Of a stretch of 64,000 bases of DNA, positions 1 through 8,296 are shown one piece after another. A program made the position numbers and the translations under genes. Within the stretch, counting starts at the first letter, position 1. Each line of letters opens with the position of its first letter. Source of the DNA: Tardiphaga robiniae (GTDB lineage: Bacteria; Pseudomonadota; Alphaproteobacteria; Rhizobiales; Xanthobacteraceae). The DNA lies in the NCBI RefSeq assembly GCF_013359755.1, contig NZ_JABMCJ010000076.1:1-64000 (forward strand), read 5' to 3'. The notes under the pieces were generated by a model. It was not told the DNA's origin and made no database searches. It saw only the letters and a program-made list of their open reading frames with translations.

Positions 1-290
1 AGGGAGCCTCAAGCGAGTAAGCCGAACGCGTTTTGACTTGGTCGTCCGTCACACTGTCCAGGGGTCTGTCGATCCCAAGGCCGGCCGTCTCCTTGCCAGT
101 GGCAGTGCTGGCGCAGATCCGTCCTGCCCGAAGACAGACGTTCCCCCATGAACCGCGTGACGCCGCATCTCCGGCGTCCACCGCATCCAGCCCCGCGAAC
201 GTGACGATCGCGATCGCCCCTCTCGGTGGGGCAGGACGAAGGGGAATATAAACCTGAATGGGGATGTCGTCAACGAGAGATAGGAAAAAA
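1..290. other. Window start without a recognisable gene
   Basis: No open frame here has a recognisable protein motif; short frames of about 70 codons exist on both strands but look like chance GC-rich frames. The stretch contains a CGATCGCGATCG palindrome near 205-216, followed by a CCCCTC...GAGGGG-like arrangement. From memory this resembles non-coding relics scattered in Bradyrhizobium-type genomes, but I cannot verify that. It may also hold the end of a gene that lies mainly outside the window. Confidence 0.3.
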
Positions 291-319
291 TGTTTAGGGC
301 CCGTCTTAGCGCCCCACAC

Positions 320-443
320 TGTCATTCCGGGGCGCGGGCGCGCCTTCGCGCACGCGAACCCGGAATCCCGACCTGCTTTGCGCTGAACACTCTGAGATTC
401 CGGGTTCGCGTCCGGCAAGTGCCGGCCGCGCCCCGGAATGACA
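320..443. repeat. Intergenic palindromic repeat, family A copy 1
   Basis: Two long inverted arms face each other. The left arm begins TGTCATTCCGGGGCGCG and ends in GAACCCGGAATC; the right arm begins GATTCCGGGTTCGCG and ends in GCGCCCCGGAATGACA. The transcript would fold into a long stem. Two further copies lie at 12868-13014 and 17771-17919. It sits downstream of the minus-strand TctC gene, so it could act as a transcript end. Confidence 0.85.
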
Positions 444-493
444 GCGGGGAAGTCAGCCCCCCCGGAATGACGAGCGTGAGACGGCGACCCAAC

Positions 494-1498
494 CTACTGC
501 GGCTGCGGCCCCAGGCTCGCGGCAAGCTCGGCCCAGACCGGCGCCTCTTCCTTGTAGAGCGCCTGGCTCGCTTCCAGTGTCATCGGGCCCTCGTCGATAC
601 CCTGGCTCTTGAGGAGTTCACGCACGCGATCGCTCTTGCCGGCGCCAACGAACAGCGCGGACAGTTTTGCGACCACCTCCGGCGGCGTCTTCGCCGGAGC
701 CACACATCCCTGAAAGGTCAGCAGGCTGTGCGCGCGTGAGGTTGCGCCCTGTTCGAGGAATGTGCCGACGTCGGGAAGATCCTTGATGCGGCGGCGCGAC
801 ACCGCGACAGCGCGGGCCTTGCCGGTTTGCAGCACCGGCAGCGCCGCAGCGTAGCTGCCGATGCCGGCATCGATGGAGCCGCCGGCGAGATCCTGCCACA
901 TCGGCGCCTCGCCGCGATAATGCACCGCTTCCATCTTCAGCCCATACTGCTTGTTGAGCTCGACGATGACCATATGCGCGAAGGAGCCGGACGCATATGT
1001 GCCGACATTCACCTTCTCGGTCTTGCGCGCATAGTCGATGAAGTCCTTCAGCGTTTTTGCGCCGACCTTCTCGCTCACCATCAGCGGCAGGCTGCCGCCC
1101 GGCATCACCGCGACCCAGGCGAAGTCCTGCGGGACACTGTACTTGATGTCCTTGATGAGGACGGGATTGAGCATATAGGCGGTGGTGTTGCAGATCATCA
1201 GCGTGTGGCCGTCGGGATCGGAGCGCTTCAGCTCCATCGCTGCGACAGCGCCGCCGGCACCGGCCTTGTTCTCGACCACCACGGTCTGCCCGAGTTCACG
1301 CGACAGATACTCGCCATAGACGCGCGAGAATTGATCGGTCTGACCACCGGCCGCAGAGCCCGCGAGAATCTTGATCGGCTTGGTTGGCCAGCTATTGGCG
1401 CGGACGAGTGACGGCGCACTCAACAATGCAGCAGCGCCTGCGCCCGCGGTGACGAATTGGCGTCGATTGAGCAGACGCAAGTTGTTTCGCACAATCAT
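494..1498 (-). CDS. Tripartite tricarboxylate transporter-type substrate-binding protein (TctC/Bug family)
   Basis: A 334-residue periplasmic binding protein of the Bug/TctC family, which delivers carboxylates or related small molecules to TctAB permeases. The N-terminus has a twin-arginine signal (NRRQF at 11-15, then a hydrophobic stretch and a cut near VRA34). It is followed by the family's WPTKPIKIL opening and a GGQTDQFSR ligand loop. No TctA or TctB permease lies in the window, so it is an orphan, as is common for this expanded family. It follows the PuuE-like deacetylase on the same strand after 168 bp and may bind a substrate or product of the pyridine-type pathway upstream. The ligand cannot be told from sequence. 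Confidence 0.9.
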   Translation of the reverse strand: MIVRNNLRLLNRRQFVTAGAGAAALLSAPSLVRANSWPTKPIKILAGSAAGGQTDQFSRVYGEYLSRELGQTVVVENKAGAGGAVAAMELKRSDPDGHTLMICNTTAYMLNPVLIKDIKYSVPQDFAWVAVMPGGSLPLMVSEKVGAKTLKDFIDYARKTEKVNVGTYASGSFAHMVIVELNKQYGLKMEAVHYRGEAPMWQDLAGGSIDAGIGSYAAALPVLQTGKARAVAVSRRRIKDLPDVGTFLEQGATSRAHSLLTFQGCVAPAKTPPEVVAKLSALFVGAGKSDRVRELLKSQGIDEGPMTLEASQALYKEEAPVWAELAASLGPQPQ

Positions 1499-1666
1499 TC
1501 TCCCGATTTGATCTTATCTCTGCGGATAAGTGTATCGAGTATGACCGGCTTCGCCTGCGAAGGCAAAGCAGAGTGACACGCACAGGCGTTCGGAGAACAC
1601 ATGCGGTAACGCCGCCTCTGGCCTGCATGCCATCAGCCGGAATATTGCCCGGCCGTCAGCGGCGCG

Positions 1667-2617
1667 TCATGGCTTCGGCGGAAAATGCGTTCGCCAATGC
1701 TGCGCGACATCGATGCCGCGGCAGAACCATACGCCATCATGCGCGCTCATGTGTTCGAGCATCCTGATGAGCCCGCCAACACGGCCAGGACGGCCGATCA
1801 AACGGTCATGCAGACCGATGGACAGCAGTTTCGGCGCGCCGGCGACGCCTTCCGCGTAGAGCACGTCGAAGGCATCGCGCATGTATGTGAAGAACTGCTC
1901 GCCGGTCGAGAAACCGGAATTCTCGTTAAAGCGATTGTCGTTGGATTCATAAGAGTACGGCACGACGAGAAACGGGCCGTGCTCGGTCTTCACCCAGTAG
2001 GGCAACTCATCGGCGAGCGAGTCGCGGTCGTAGAGAAAGCCGCCCTCCTCCGCGAGCAGCCGCCGCGTGTTGGGACCGGGACGTCCGGTCATCCAGCCGA
2101 GCGGGCGGCTACCGGTCAGCTCGGTGAGTATCTCGATCGCCTTGACGATATGCGCACGCTCGATCGCTTCATCCACATCGCAATAATCAATCCAGCGATA
2201 GCCGTGGCTGACCATCTCATGACCGCGCGCAACGCAGGCTTTCGCCAGTTCCGGATTTTGCTCCATCGCCCGCGCGACGCCGAGAATACTGACAGGCACC
2301 TTGAAGCGGTCAAGCACGTCGAGGATACGCCAGGCGCCGCGGCGACTGCCATATTCGAACACGGACTCCACCAACGGAACGCGAACGCCCTCTTTGGTCG
2401 GCACGCCGATGTCATTCAGCATGCCTTCGGAGACTGCATCGCCATTCGCCAGCGTGGACTCGCCGCCACCTTCGATATTCAGGCTGATGCTGACCGCGAT
2501 CTTCGCGCCGTTCGGCCAGCTCGGATCGGGTGACGTGGCGCCGTAACCGACAAGATCGCGCGCCTGCATCGGTTCAGGACGGATGTCGCCGGGCTTCATC
2601 GCTGCAAATTCGGACAT
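1667..2617 (-). CDS. Polysaccharide deacetylase-family hydrolase, PuuE allantoinase-like
   Basis: A 316-residue NodB-homology protein with the cofactor-independent allantoinase (PuuE) opening RDLVGYG...PDPSWPNGAKIAVS at about 21-45. The family's GHEMVSHGYRWIDY metal-site-like segment is near 130-145, and LSIGLHDRLIGRPGR lies near the C-terminus. PuuE enzymes hydrolyse cyclic amides such as allantoin. The start is supported by GGAGG about six bases upstream, and the gene overlaps the end of the flavin monooxygenase by 22 bp, so the two are translationally coupled. In that context a ring- or amide-opening step after hydroxylation is plausible, but this is inference. Other purine genes are absent. 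Confidence 0.85.
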   Translation of the reverse strand: MSEFAAMKPGDIRPEPMQARDLVGYGATSPDPSWPNGAKIAVSISLNIEGGGESTLANGDAVSEGMLNDIGVPTKEGVRVPLVESVFEYGSRRGAWRILDVLDRFKVPVSILGVARAMEQNPELAKACVARGHEMVSHGYRWIDYCDVDEAIERAHIVKAIEILTELTGSRPLGWMTGRPGPNTRRLLAEEGGFLYDRDSLADELPYWVKTEHGPFLVVPYSYESNDNRFNENSGFSTGEQFFTYMRDAFDVLYAEGVAGAPKLLSIGLHDRLIGRPGRVGGLIRMLEHMSAHDGVWFCRGIDVAQHWRTHFPPKP

Positions 2618-3756
2618 AGGGCCTCCGGAATGGCTCGGTCGAGCGGCACGGTGCAGGCATCATAACCGAAGAACCAGTCGGTCTTCGTCGGGCCATGCAT
2701 CCACGAATTGGCGATGGAAATCTGCTGGATGTCGGCGACGCGCGGGATGCGGATCATCGTGTAATGCGCGAAGGCCGTGGCGGGGTCGCCGAACTCGGCG
2801 ATGCAGCGGCCGAGGATCGCGGCGTCCTCGATGGCCGCCGAGCCACCAGCCGCCATGAACGGACGCACCGCATGGCAGGCATCGCCCATCAGCACCACGC
2901 GACCCTTGTGCCAGGTGTCGTTGCGCGGCCGATCGAAGATCGGCCACACGGTGACATCTTCCGCCGCTTCCGCCGCGCGCCTGAGATCGGGATGCGCGCT
3001 GTCGAAGGCGGCAATGAATTCGTCGCGGTCGCCCTTCACCGGCGAACCGTCGCCGTCCCAGCGCGCCATCGGCAGCGCCGCCATGACATAGACCTCGTTG
3101 CGGTCGGGCGTCATGTAGTAAGCCAGCGTATGCCGGTCCGGCGCCCACCACTTGGTACAGTCGTCGATGGGGTCACCCGTGATGCGGCTCGCCGGAAACA
3201 CCGCGCGCGGTGCAGAACGCCCGATGAAGCGTGGCTCTTCCGCGCCAAGGATGAGTTCGCGGGTGATGGAGCGAATGCCGTCAGCGCCGATGGCGATATC
3301 GGCTTCCGCGCTTGTGCCGTTCTCGAAGCGCAAGGTGAGCGCGTCGCCGCGCTCCTCGATGCCGGTGAGCTTGTGGCCGAAACGGATGGTGTCGGGCGCG
3401 AGCGGTCGCTGCAGCAACTGATGCAGATCGGCGCGGTGGATGTTGACAAAGGGGCCGCCGAAACGCGCTTCGCATTCCGCGTCGAAATCGAGCCTGTAGA
3501 GCTGCTCGCCCGTATCCCATGCACGGCTGAGAAACGCATCGGGGCGAATGCCGGTGGCGGCGAAGGCGTCTTCGAGATCGAGCCGTCGCAGCACCTTGGA
3601 AACGTTGGCGCCGAGAATGATGCCGGCGCCGATGCGCGAAAAACTCGGCGACTGCTCATAGACCGCGACCGGGAAGCCGGCGCGCTGCAGCAGCCCCGCC
3701 ACCGTCAATCCGGCGAGACCCGCGCCGAGAACGGCGATCCGTGTTCCGCGATCCAT
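2596..3756 (-). CDS. FAD-dependent monooxygenase, 6-hydroxynicotinate 3-monooxygenase (NicC)-like
   Basis: A 386-residue class A flavoprotein hydroxylase. The N-terminal GAGLAGL dinucleotide-binding loop is at about 11-17, GADGIRS at about 157-163 and the GDACHAVRP ribityl-binding motif at about 292-300. The segment CTKWWAPDRHTLAYY and the ending ANSWMH...WFFGYD resemble remembered NicC sequence more than salicylate hydroxylase. NicC decarboxylatively hydroxylates 6-hydroxynicotinate to 2,5-dihydroxypyridine using NADH and O2. The start has a GAGGTGAGAG ribosome site. No nicX, nicD or nicF is visible, so the substrate may be another hydroxylated N-heteroaromatic acid. Confidence 0.8.
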   Translation of the reverse strand: MDRGTRIAVLGAGLAGLTVAGLLQRAGFPVAVYEQSPSFSRIGAGIILGANVSKVLRRLDLEDAFAATGIRPDAFLSRAWDTGEQLYRLDFDAECEARFGGPFVNIHRADLHQLLQRPLAPDTIRFGHKLTGIEERGDALTLRFENGTSAEADIAIGADGIRSITRELILGAEEPRFIGRSAPRAVFPASRITGDPIDDCTKWWAPDRHTLAYYMTPDRNEVYVMAALPMARWDGDGSPVKGDRDEFIAAFDSAHPDLRRAAEAAEDVTVWPIFDRPRNDTWHKGRVVLMGDACHAVRPFMAAGGSAAIEDAAILGRCIAEFGDPATAFAHYTMIRIPRVADIQQISIANSWMHGPTKTDWFFGYDACTVPLDRAIPEALCPNLQR

Positions 3757-3798
3757 CTCTCACCTCGTTCCAGCGGCGCCACAGCGTCCGGGCCGCAG

Positions 3799-3818
3799 AT
3801 CATTCGATATCTAATGAT
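3799..3818. promoter_or_regulatory. Operator-like palindrome between the divergent monooxygenase and ABC units
   Basis: Outer arms ATCATT and AATGAT flank a central GATATC, giving 18 of 20 matched positions. The site lies 43 bp upstream of the monooxygenase start and about 236 bp upstream of the solute-binding protein start. Its size and symmetry fit a dimeric MarR-type repressor, and a MarR gene closes the divergent ABC operon. The regulator-site link is inference. Confidence 0.55.
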
Positions 3819-4054
3819 TTCGCATAGAACGGGCCGATCACGGCTGTCAAGCAACGGCATAGGCCGCCTCAGAAACGAGCCATATGCGCGGATTTTACGC
3901 GGAATTTCGTTTATCTCGATGAGTTTTTGGGCAGCGTCTCCGTTGATCTTCATCAAAGCCGCCCTTAACATTTATTCGATTGCGAACGAATTTGGATGCG
4001 CCGCTTGCGCACCGAAAGCCGGCCTCCTCCTCACCCGTCACTGAAGGTCAGACC

Positions 4055-5023
4055 ATGAAATTCCGCGCTCGCCTCACCGCCGCCCTGCTCGCGACCCTGG
4101 CTGCGGCCGGCGTCTCCAGCGCGCAGGCTGCCGAGATCAATTTCATCACCGATTTCGGCTTCAACGGCCGCCACGCTTATTTCTACGTTGCCCGCGAGAA
4201 GGGCTACTACAAGGCCGAGGGCTTCGACGTGAACTTCGTGCGTGGCCAGGGCTCGGCCGACGCCATCAAGAAGGTGGCTGCCGGCGTCGCCACCTTCGGC
4301 TTCGCCGATGCCGGCTCGCTGGTGCTGGCGCGCGGCAATGACGGCGTGCCGGTGAAGCTGGTCTCGGTGGTCTATGCGAAGCCGCCGCAGGCAATCTTCG
4401 CCATCAAGGGCAGCGGCATCAATTCGCCGAAGGATCTCGAAGGCAAGACCGTCGCCGACACCGCATCAAGCTCGGTGCGCCTGCTGTTCCCGGCTTTCGC
4501 CAAGGCCGCCGGCATCGACGCCAGCAAGGTGAAGTGGGTGGTCGCCGAAGGCTCGGCGCTGCCGTCGCTGCTCGCCAATGGCCGCGCGGATGCGATCTGC
4601 CAGTTCTCGGTCGGCGAGCCGCTGATTGCAGCAGCCGTAGCGCCGAAGGAAGTCACCCGCATCAACTACGCCGACTCCAACCTCGATTATTACGGCAACG
4701 GCCTGATCGCTTCCGAGGAGATGATCGCGAAGAGCCCGGATCAGGTGAAGGCCTTCGTCCGCGCCACCATCAAGGGCATGAAGGACGCCTTCGCCAATCC
4801 GGCGGAAGCCGCCACCATCATGGCGAAGTATCAGAAGGAATTGCAGCCGGCGGTGATCGAAGGTGAGACCAGGCTCGTGAAGGAACTCGCAGAGGTGAAG
4901 GGATCGCTCGGCCATATCGACCCGAAGAGCATCGCCAGCACCGTCGATGTGATGTCGGCCAACTTCACGCTGAAGAATCCCGTGAAACCGGAAGACCTGT
5001 TCGCGCCGGGCTTCATCGACTGA
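4055..5023 (+). CDS. NitT/TauT-family ABC transporter substrate-binding protein (NMT1/SsuA-like)
   Basis: A 322-residue periplasmic binding protein. A Sec signal peptide runs to about residue 25 (SSAQA, then AEINF). It carries NMT1/THI5-like features: the DFGFNGRHAYFYVAREKGYY opening typical of pyrimidine, sulfonate or nitrate binders, and a GQGSADAIKKVAAG loop. I chose the ATG at 4055 because it starts the signal peptide and has GAAGG upstream; an in-frame ATG 75 bp earlier lacks both. It is the first gene of a four-gene unit (binding protein, ATPase, permease, MarR). The ligand may be the aromatic heterocycle handled by the divergent monooxygenase. Confidence 0.92.
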   Translation: MKFRARLTAALLATLAAAGVSSAQAAEINFITDFGFNGRHAYFYVAREKGYYKAEGFDVNFVRGQGSADAIKKVAAGVATFGFADAGSLVLARGNDGVPVKLVSVVYAKPPQAIFAIKGSGINSPKDLEGKTVADTASSSVRLLFPAFAKAAGIDASKVKWVVAEGSALPSLLANGRADAICQFSVGEPLIAAAVAPKEVTRINYADSNLDYYGNGLIASEEMIAKSPDQVKAFVRATIKGMKDAFANPAEAATIMAKYQKELQPAVIEGETRLVKELAEVKGSLGHIDPKSIASTVDVMSANFTLKNPVKPEDLFAPGFID

Positions 5024-5844
5024 TGACGGCGATCCCCGCACACAATGCTGCGCCGTCGCGGACTGCCGCGGCGGTGGTTCCTGCGATCGATCTCAAGGGC
5101 GTCACCAAGACCTATCCGGGCCGCGACGGCAAGGCCACGCATGCGCTGGGACCGGTCGATCTGCGCATCGATCCTGGCAGTTTCGTCTCGGTGGTCGGCC
5201 CGTCAGGCTGCGGCAAGTCCACGCTGCTGCGCCTCGTTGCCGGGCTGGAAATGCCCGACACCGGCACCATGCAGCGCTATGGCACGCCGCTCGACGGCCC
5301 ATCGCATGAAGTGGGCATCGTGTTTCAGGAGCACGTGCTGTTTCCATGGACCAGCGTGCTCGACAACGTCTTGCTTCCCGCCGACGTGCTGGCGCTGCCG
5401 AAAGCCGCCGCGCGCGAGCGGGCGCTGAAGCTGCTCGAACTCACCGGCCTGAAGGACTTCGCCCATCAGCGTCCGCAGGCACTGTCCGGCGGCATGAAGC
5501 AGCGCGCCGCTTTCTGCCGCGCCATGATCTCCGATCCGCGCCTGCTCCTCCTCGACGAACCCTTTGGCGCGCTCGACGCGCTCACCCGCGAGGAATTGTC
5601 GCTCGAACTCTCGCGCCTCTGGCAGGAGCTGGGCCGCGCCGCGCTGCTCATCACCCATGACATCGAGGAGGCGATCCTGCTCGGTGACCGCGTGCTGATC
5701 ATGTCCGAACGCCCCGGCACTATCCGTGCCGACATCACCATCGATCTGCCGCGTCCGCGCGATGCCGACACCGTGAAGCTGCCGCGCTTCCAGGAGATCA
5801 AGAACCAGATCCGCGACATCATCTTCAACCGGATGGGTGGCTGA
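5023..5844 (+). CDS. NitT/TauT-family ABC transporter ATP-binding protein
   Basis: A 273-residue ATPase of the SsuB/TauB type. Walker A GPSGCGKST is at 59-67, signature LSGGMKQRAAF at 154-164 and Walker B LLLLDEP at 174-180, with the FGALD D-loop after it. The first 20 residues are an alanine/proline-rich extension before the ABC domain. Its ATG overlaps the binding-protein stop by one base (TGATG), so the two are translationally coupled. It powers the permease encoded two bases downstream. Confidence 0.95.
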   Translation: MTAIPAHNAAPSRTAAAVVPAIDLKGVTKTYPGRDGKATHALGPVDLRIDPGSFVSVVGPSGCGKSTLLRLVAGLEMPDTGTMQRYGTPLDGPSHEVGIVFQEHVLFPWTSVLDNVLLPADVLALPKAAARERALKLLELTGLKDFAHQRPQALSGGMKQRAAFCRAMISDPRLLLLDEPFGALDALTREELSLELSRLWQELGRAALLITHDIEEAILLGDRVLIMSERPGTIRADITIDLPRPRDADTVKLPRFQEIKNQIRDIIFNRMGG

Positions 5845-5846
5845 TC

Positions 5847-6599
5847 ATGTCCTTCCCGCGCTTCATCGACCGCGCCGCCACGCCACTGATCTATCTGGCG
5901 CTATTGATCGGCTGGGAACTCATCTGCGACGCCCTGAAAATTCCGACATGGATCCTGCCGGCGCCCTTGGAGATCTATCATTCAGCCGTGAAGTGGGCGC
6001 CGGAGCTTGCCTCCAATACGCTAGTAACGCTCCGTGAAACGGTGCTCGGCTTCGTGCTGGCGATCGCGCTGTCGCTGCCGCTGGCGATCCTGATCAGCCT
6101 CAATCCACTGGCGCGCCGGATCATCTATCCGATCCTGCTCGGCCTGCAGTCGGTGCCGAAGGTCGCCGTGGCGCCGCTGATCATCCTGTGGTTCGGCCTC
6201 TCCGAATGGCCGAAGATCCTGGTCGTGGTGCTGGTCTGCTTCTTCCCGATCCTCGTCAACATGGTTGCCGGCTTCGAGGCCGCGCCAAAGACCATGCTCG
6301 ACCTGATGCGCTCGCTCGGCGCCTCGCCGCATATGGTGTTCCGCCGGCTGCGCGTTCCCGTGGCGCTGCCGCACTTCTTCACCGGCTGCAAGGTGGCGGT
6401 AACCTTCGCCGTGATCGGCGCTGTGATCAGCGAATTCGTCGCCGCGCAGGACGGGCTCGGCTATCTGATCCTGACCTCCACCGCGCAGTCGCAGACGCCG
6501 CTCGCTTTCGCCGCCATCGCGCTGCTCACCGTGTTGAGTATTGCGCTGTTTCACGGCATCGAGTTTATCGAACGACGTGTGATCGACTGGACGCCGTGA
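5847..6599 (+). CDS. NitT/TauT-family ABC transporter permease
   Basis: A 250-residue inner-membrane protein with about six hydrophobic segments. The BPD_transp_1 coupling loop is visible near 140-165 (EAAPKTMLDLMRSLGASP), which docks with the ATPase. The family-typical WILPAPLEIY lies near residue 32. It starts two bases after the ATPase stop and is followed after four bases by the MarR gene. Together these genes form a complete single-substrate importer. Confidence 0.94.
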   Translation: MSFPRFIDRAATPLIYLALLIGWELICDALKIPTWILPAPLEIYHSAVKWAPELASNTLVTLRETVLGFVLAIALSLPLAILISLNPLARRIIYPILLGLQSVPKVAVAPLIILWFGLSEWPKILVVVLVCFFPILVNMVAGFEAAPKTMLDLMRSLGASPHMVFRRLRVPVALPHFFTGCKVAVTFAVIGAVISEFVAAQDGLGYLILTSTAQSQTPLAFAAIALLTVLSIALFHGIEFIERRVIDWTP

Positions 6600-6603
6600 G
6601 ACC

Positions 6604-7197
6604 ATGACTGACGAGACATCTGGATCGAAACCACCCTCGCGTCGCCCGACGCGCGCGCGCGCGGCAATGCGCGAACAGGTCGATGCCATTTTTACGCAGT
6701 GGCAGACGGAGCGGCCGGATATCGACCCAAGCCCGGTGCACATCTACGGCCTGATCGGCCGGATTCAAATGCAATGCACGGCCCTCATCGACGAGGCGCT
6801 CGCGCCCTTCGAACTGACGCGCGGCACCTATGACGTGCTGACCGCGCTGCGCCGCGCTGGCGCGCCCTACAGCCTGTCGCCGAAGCAGATCGCCCAATCG
6901 CTGCTGCTGTCAGGCGCCGGCCTGACCAGCCGGCTCAACAAGCTGGAAGCGCAGAACTACCTGGCGCGGCTGCCGGAGCCGAATGATCGCCGCACGCTGC
7001 GCGTCCAGCTTACGTCGGCGGGCGAAACCGTGATCAACGAAGCGATTCCGCGGGTGTTCGACGTGCAGCGGGAGTTGTTGGCACCGCTCGGCCCGGAGGG
7101 GCAGCAGCGGCTGATGCAGGAGCTGATGCGTTTTGCAGATGTGATCGACGGGCGGCAGAGCGAGATCAAGATAGACACGGTGCCGGTGGTGGAGTGA
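6604..7197 (+). CDS. MarR-family transcriptional regulator
   Basis: A 197-residue protein with a winged-helix domain in the middle. SPKQIAQSLLLSGAGLTSRLNKLEAQNYLAR forms the recognition helix and PEPNDRRTLRVQLTSAG the wing, the classic MarR DRR signature. The N-terminal 30 residues are basic and likely disordered. It begins four bases after the permease stop, so it belongs to the ABC operon and probably senses the imported compound or its breakdown product. The palindrome at 3799-3818 is the best candidate for its operator. Nicotinate pathways often use MarR regulators (NicR, BpsR), which fits the NicC-like gene. Confidence 0.9.
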   Translation: MTDETSGSKPPSRRPTRARAAMREQVDAIFTQWQTERPDIDPSPVHIYGLIGRIQMQCTALIDEALAPFELTRGTYDVLTALRRAGAPYSLSPKQIAQSLLLSGAGLTSRLNKLEAQNYLARLPEPNDRRTLRVQLTSAGETVINEAIPRVFDVQRELLAPLGPEGQQRLMQELMRFADVIDGRQSEIKIDTVPVVE

Positions 7198-7202
7198 TCC
7201 TT

Positions 7203-7342
7203 CCTTCTCCCCTTGTGGGAGAAGGTGGCACGGCCGAAGGCCGTGACGGATGAGGGGGCCGGCCGGGCTCGGAGCTTGTGGCTACCCCTCACCCGTCTCG
7301 CCGCTTCGCGGCGATCCACCCTCTCCCACAAGGGGAGAGGGA
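7203..7342. repeat. Intergenic palindromic repeat, family C copy 1
   Basis: A hairpin CCTTCTCCCCTTGTGGGAGAAGG opens the element and CCCTCTCCC...GGGGAGAGG closes it. Between them are CCGAAGGCCG and CCGCTTCGCGGCGATCC-like sub-stems and the characteristic GATGAGGG / CCCCTCACCC pair. It lies between convergent genes and may serve as a two-way terminator. Related copies are at 21466-21696, 25874-26089 and 26833-26860. Confidence 0.8.
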
Positions 7343-7356
7343 AGAGAGCCTGTGGC

Positions 7357-8133
7357 TTACGCCTTGCCGCCCGAGCCCTTGCGGGTGTCGTTGACCCAGC
7401 TCTTCGCGCCGGTGGCGAGAATGCCGCTGTCGTTGAGCAGCGTCACCAGCTTGAAGCCCATGCCAATGTTCTTGGCGGCGCCGGCCGGGCCGGAGCAGTG
7501 GATGCCCGGGTTGAGGCCGCGCTTGTCGCATTCCTTGATCAGTTTGTCGTAGATCTTGAGGATCTCCGGCTCCTCGCGGTCGAGCTTCGGCACCAGGCCG
7601 TAGGAAAAGCCGAGGTCGGACGGCCCGACATAGACACCATCGATGCCCTCGACATCGAGAATGGCTTCCATGTTGTCGACCGCGGTTTTGGTTTCCAGCA
7701 TCGGCAGGCAGATGATGTCGGCGTTCGCCGTCTTCTGGTAGTCGCCGGCGCCGCCATACATGCCGGAGCGGATCGGACCGTTGCTGCGGGTGCCGCGCGG
7801 CGGATACTTGCAATACTGCACGAAGTTCTCGGCTTCTTCCTTGGTGTTGACCATCGGACAGATCACGCCATAGGCGCCGCCATCGAGCACCTTGCCGATG
7901 ATGCCAGGTTCGTTCCATGGCACGCGGACCATCGGCGTCACCGGATGCGCACCCATCGCCTGGAAGCACTCCACCATCGACATGTAGTCCTGCACGCCGT
8001 GCTGGATATCGACGGTGACGCTGTCGAAGCCGCACTGCGCCATCACTTCGGCAGAGAAGCCCGACGGAATCGCGAGCCAGCCGTTGACGGCGACCTTGCC
8101 CGCCTTCCAGATTTCCTTGACCTTGTTTGCCAT
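7357..8133 (-). CDS. HpcH/HpaI-family class II aldolase
   Basis: A 258-residue metal-dependent pyruvate aldolase. DIQHGVQDY carries the catalytic His, VRVPWNEPGIIGKVLDGGAYGVICPMV follows the HpaI pattern, MLET supplies the metal Glu and VGPSDLG the metal Asp. The ATG at 8133 is chosen because GGAGGA sits seven bases upstream. HpaI cleaves 4-hydroxy-2-oxoheptanedioate into pyruvate and succinic semialdehyde. No other aldolase lies near the hpa operon at 15-20 kb, so this gene may supply that step, although 2-dehydro-3-deoxyglucarate-type aldolases look similar. Confidence 0.88.
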   Translation of the reverse strand: MANKVKEIWKAGKVAVNGWLAIPSGFSAEVMAQCGFDSVTVDIQHGVQDYMSMVECFQAMGAHPVTPMVRVPWNEPGIIGKVLDGGAYGVICPMVNTKEEAENFVQYCKYPPRGTRSNGPIRSGMYGGAGDYQKTANADIICLPMLETKTAVDNMEAILDVEGIDGVYVGPSDLGFSYGLVPKLDREEPEILKIYDKLIKECDKRGLNPGIHCSGPAGAAKNIGMGFKLVTLLNDSGILATGAKSWVNDTRKGSGGKA

Positions 8134-8159
8134 CGGTATTCCTCCGCTTTTCATGAGAC

Positions 8160-8270
8160 GTCATGGCCGAGCTTGTCCCGGCCATCCACGCCTTTTCAGT
8201 GATTGATAGTAAAGACGTGGATGCCCGGGACATCAAGCGAAGTCCTCGCTTCGCGCTGGCCTGGCATGAC
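8160..8270. repeat. Intergenic palindromic repeat, family D copy 1 (degenerate)
   Basis: The left arm GTCATGGCCGAGCTTGTCCCGGCCATCC faces GGATGCCCGGGACATCAAGCG...TGGCATGAC. The arms are imperfect, so this is an older copy. Better-preserved relatives are at 30391-30480 and 35739-35822. It separates the aldolase from the Ldh-type dehydrogenase. Confidence 0.65.
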
Positions 8271-8296
8271 GACGGTGAGTGTTGCGTGACGCATGA

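Noticed and set aside
3705-3971. 88-codon minus-strand frame overlapping the monooxygenase start
   Set aside because: It partly covers the operator-like palindrome and the monooxygenase N-terminus, and has no motif or clear ribosome site.
2695-4044. Long plus-strand open frame of about 450 codons opposite the flavin monooxygenase
   Set aside because: It is antisense to a gene with full FAD motifs, has an Arg/Ala/His-rich composition and no recognisable domain, as expected for a shadow frame in GC-rich DNA.
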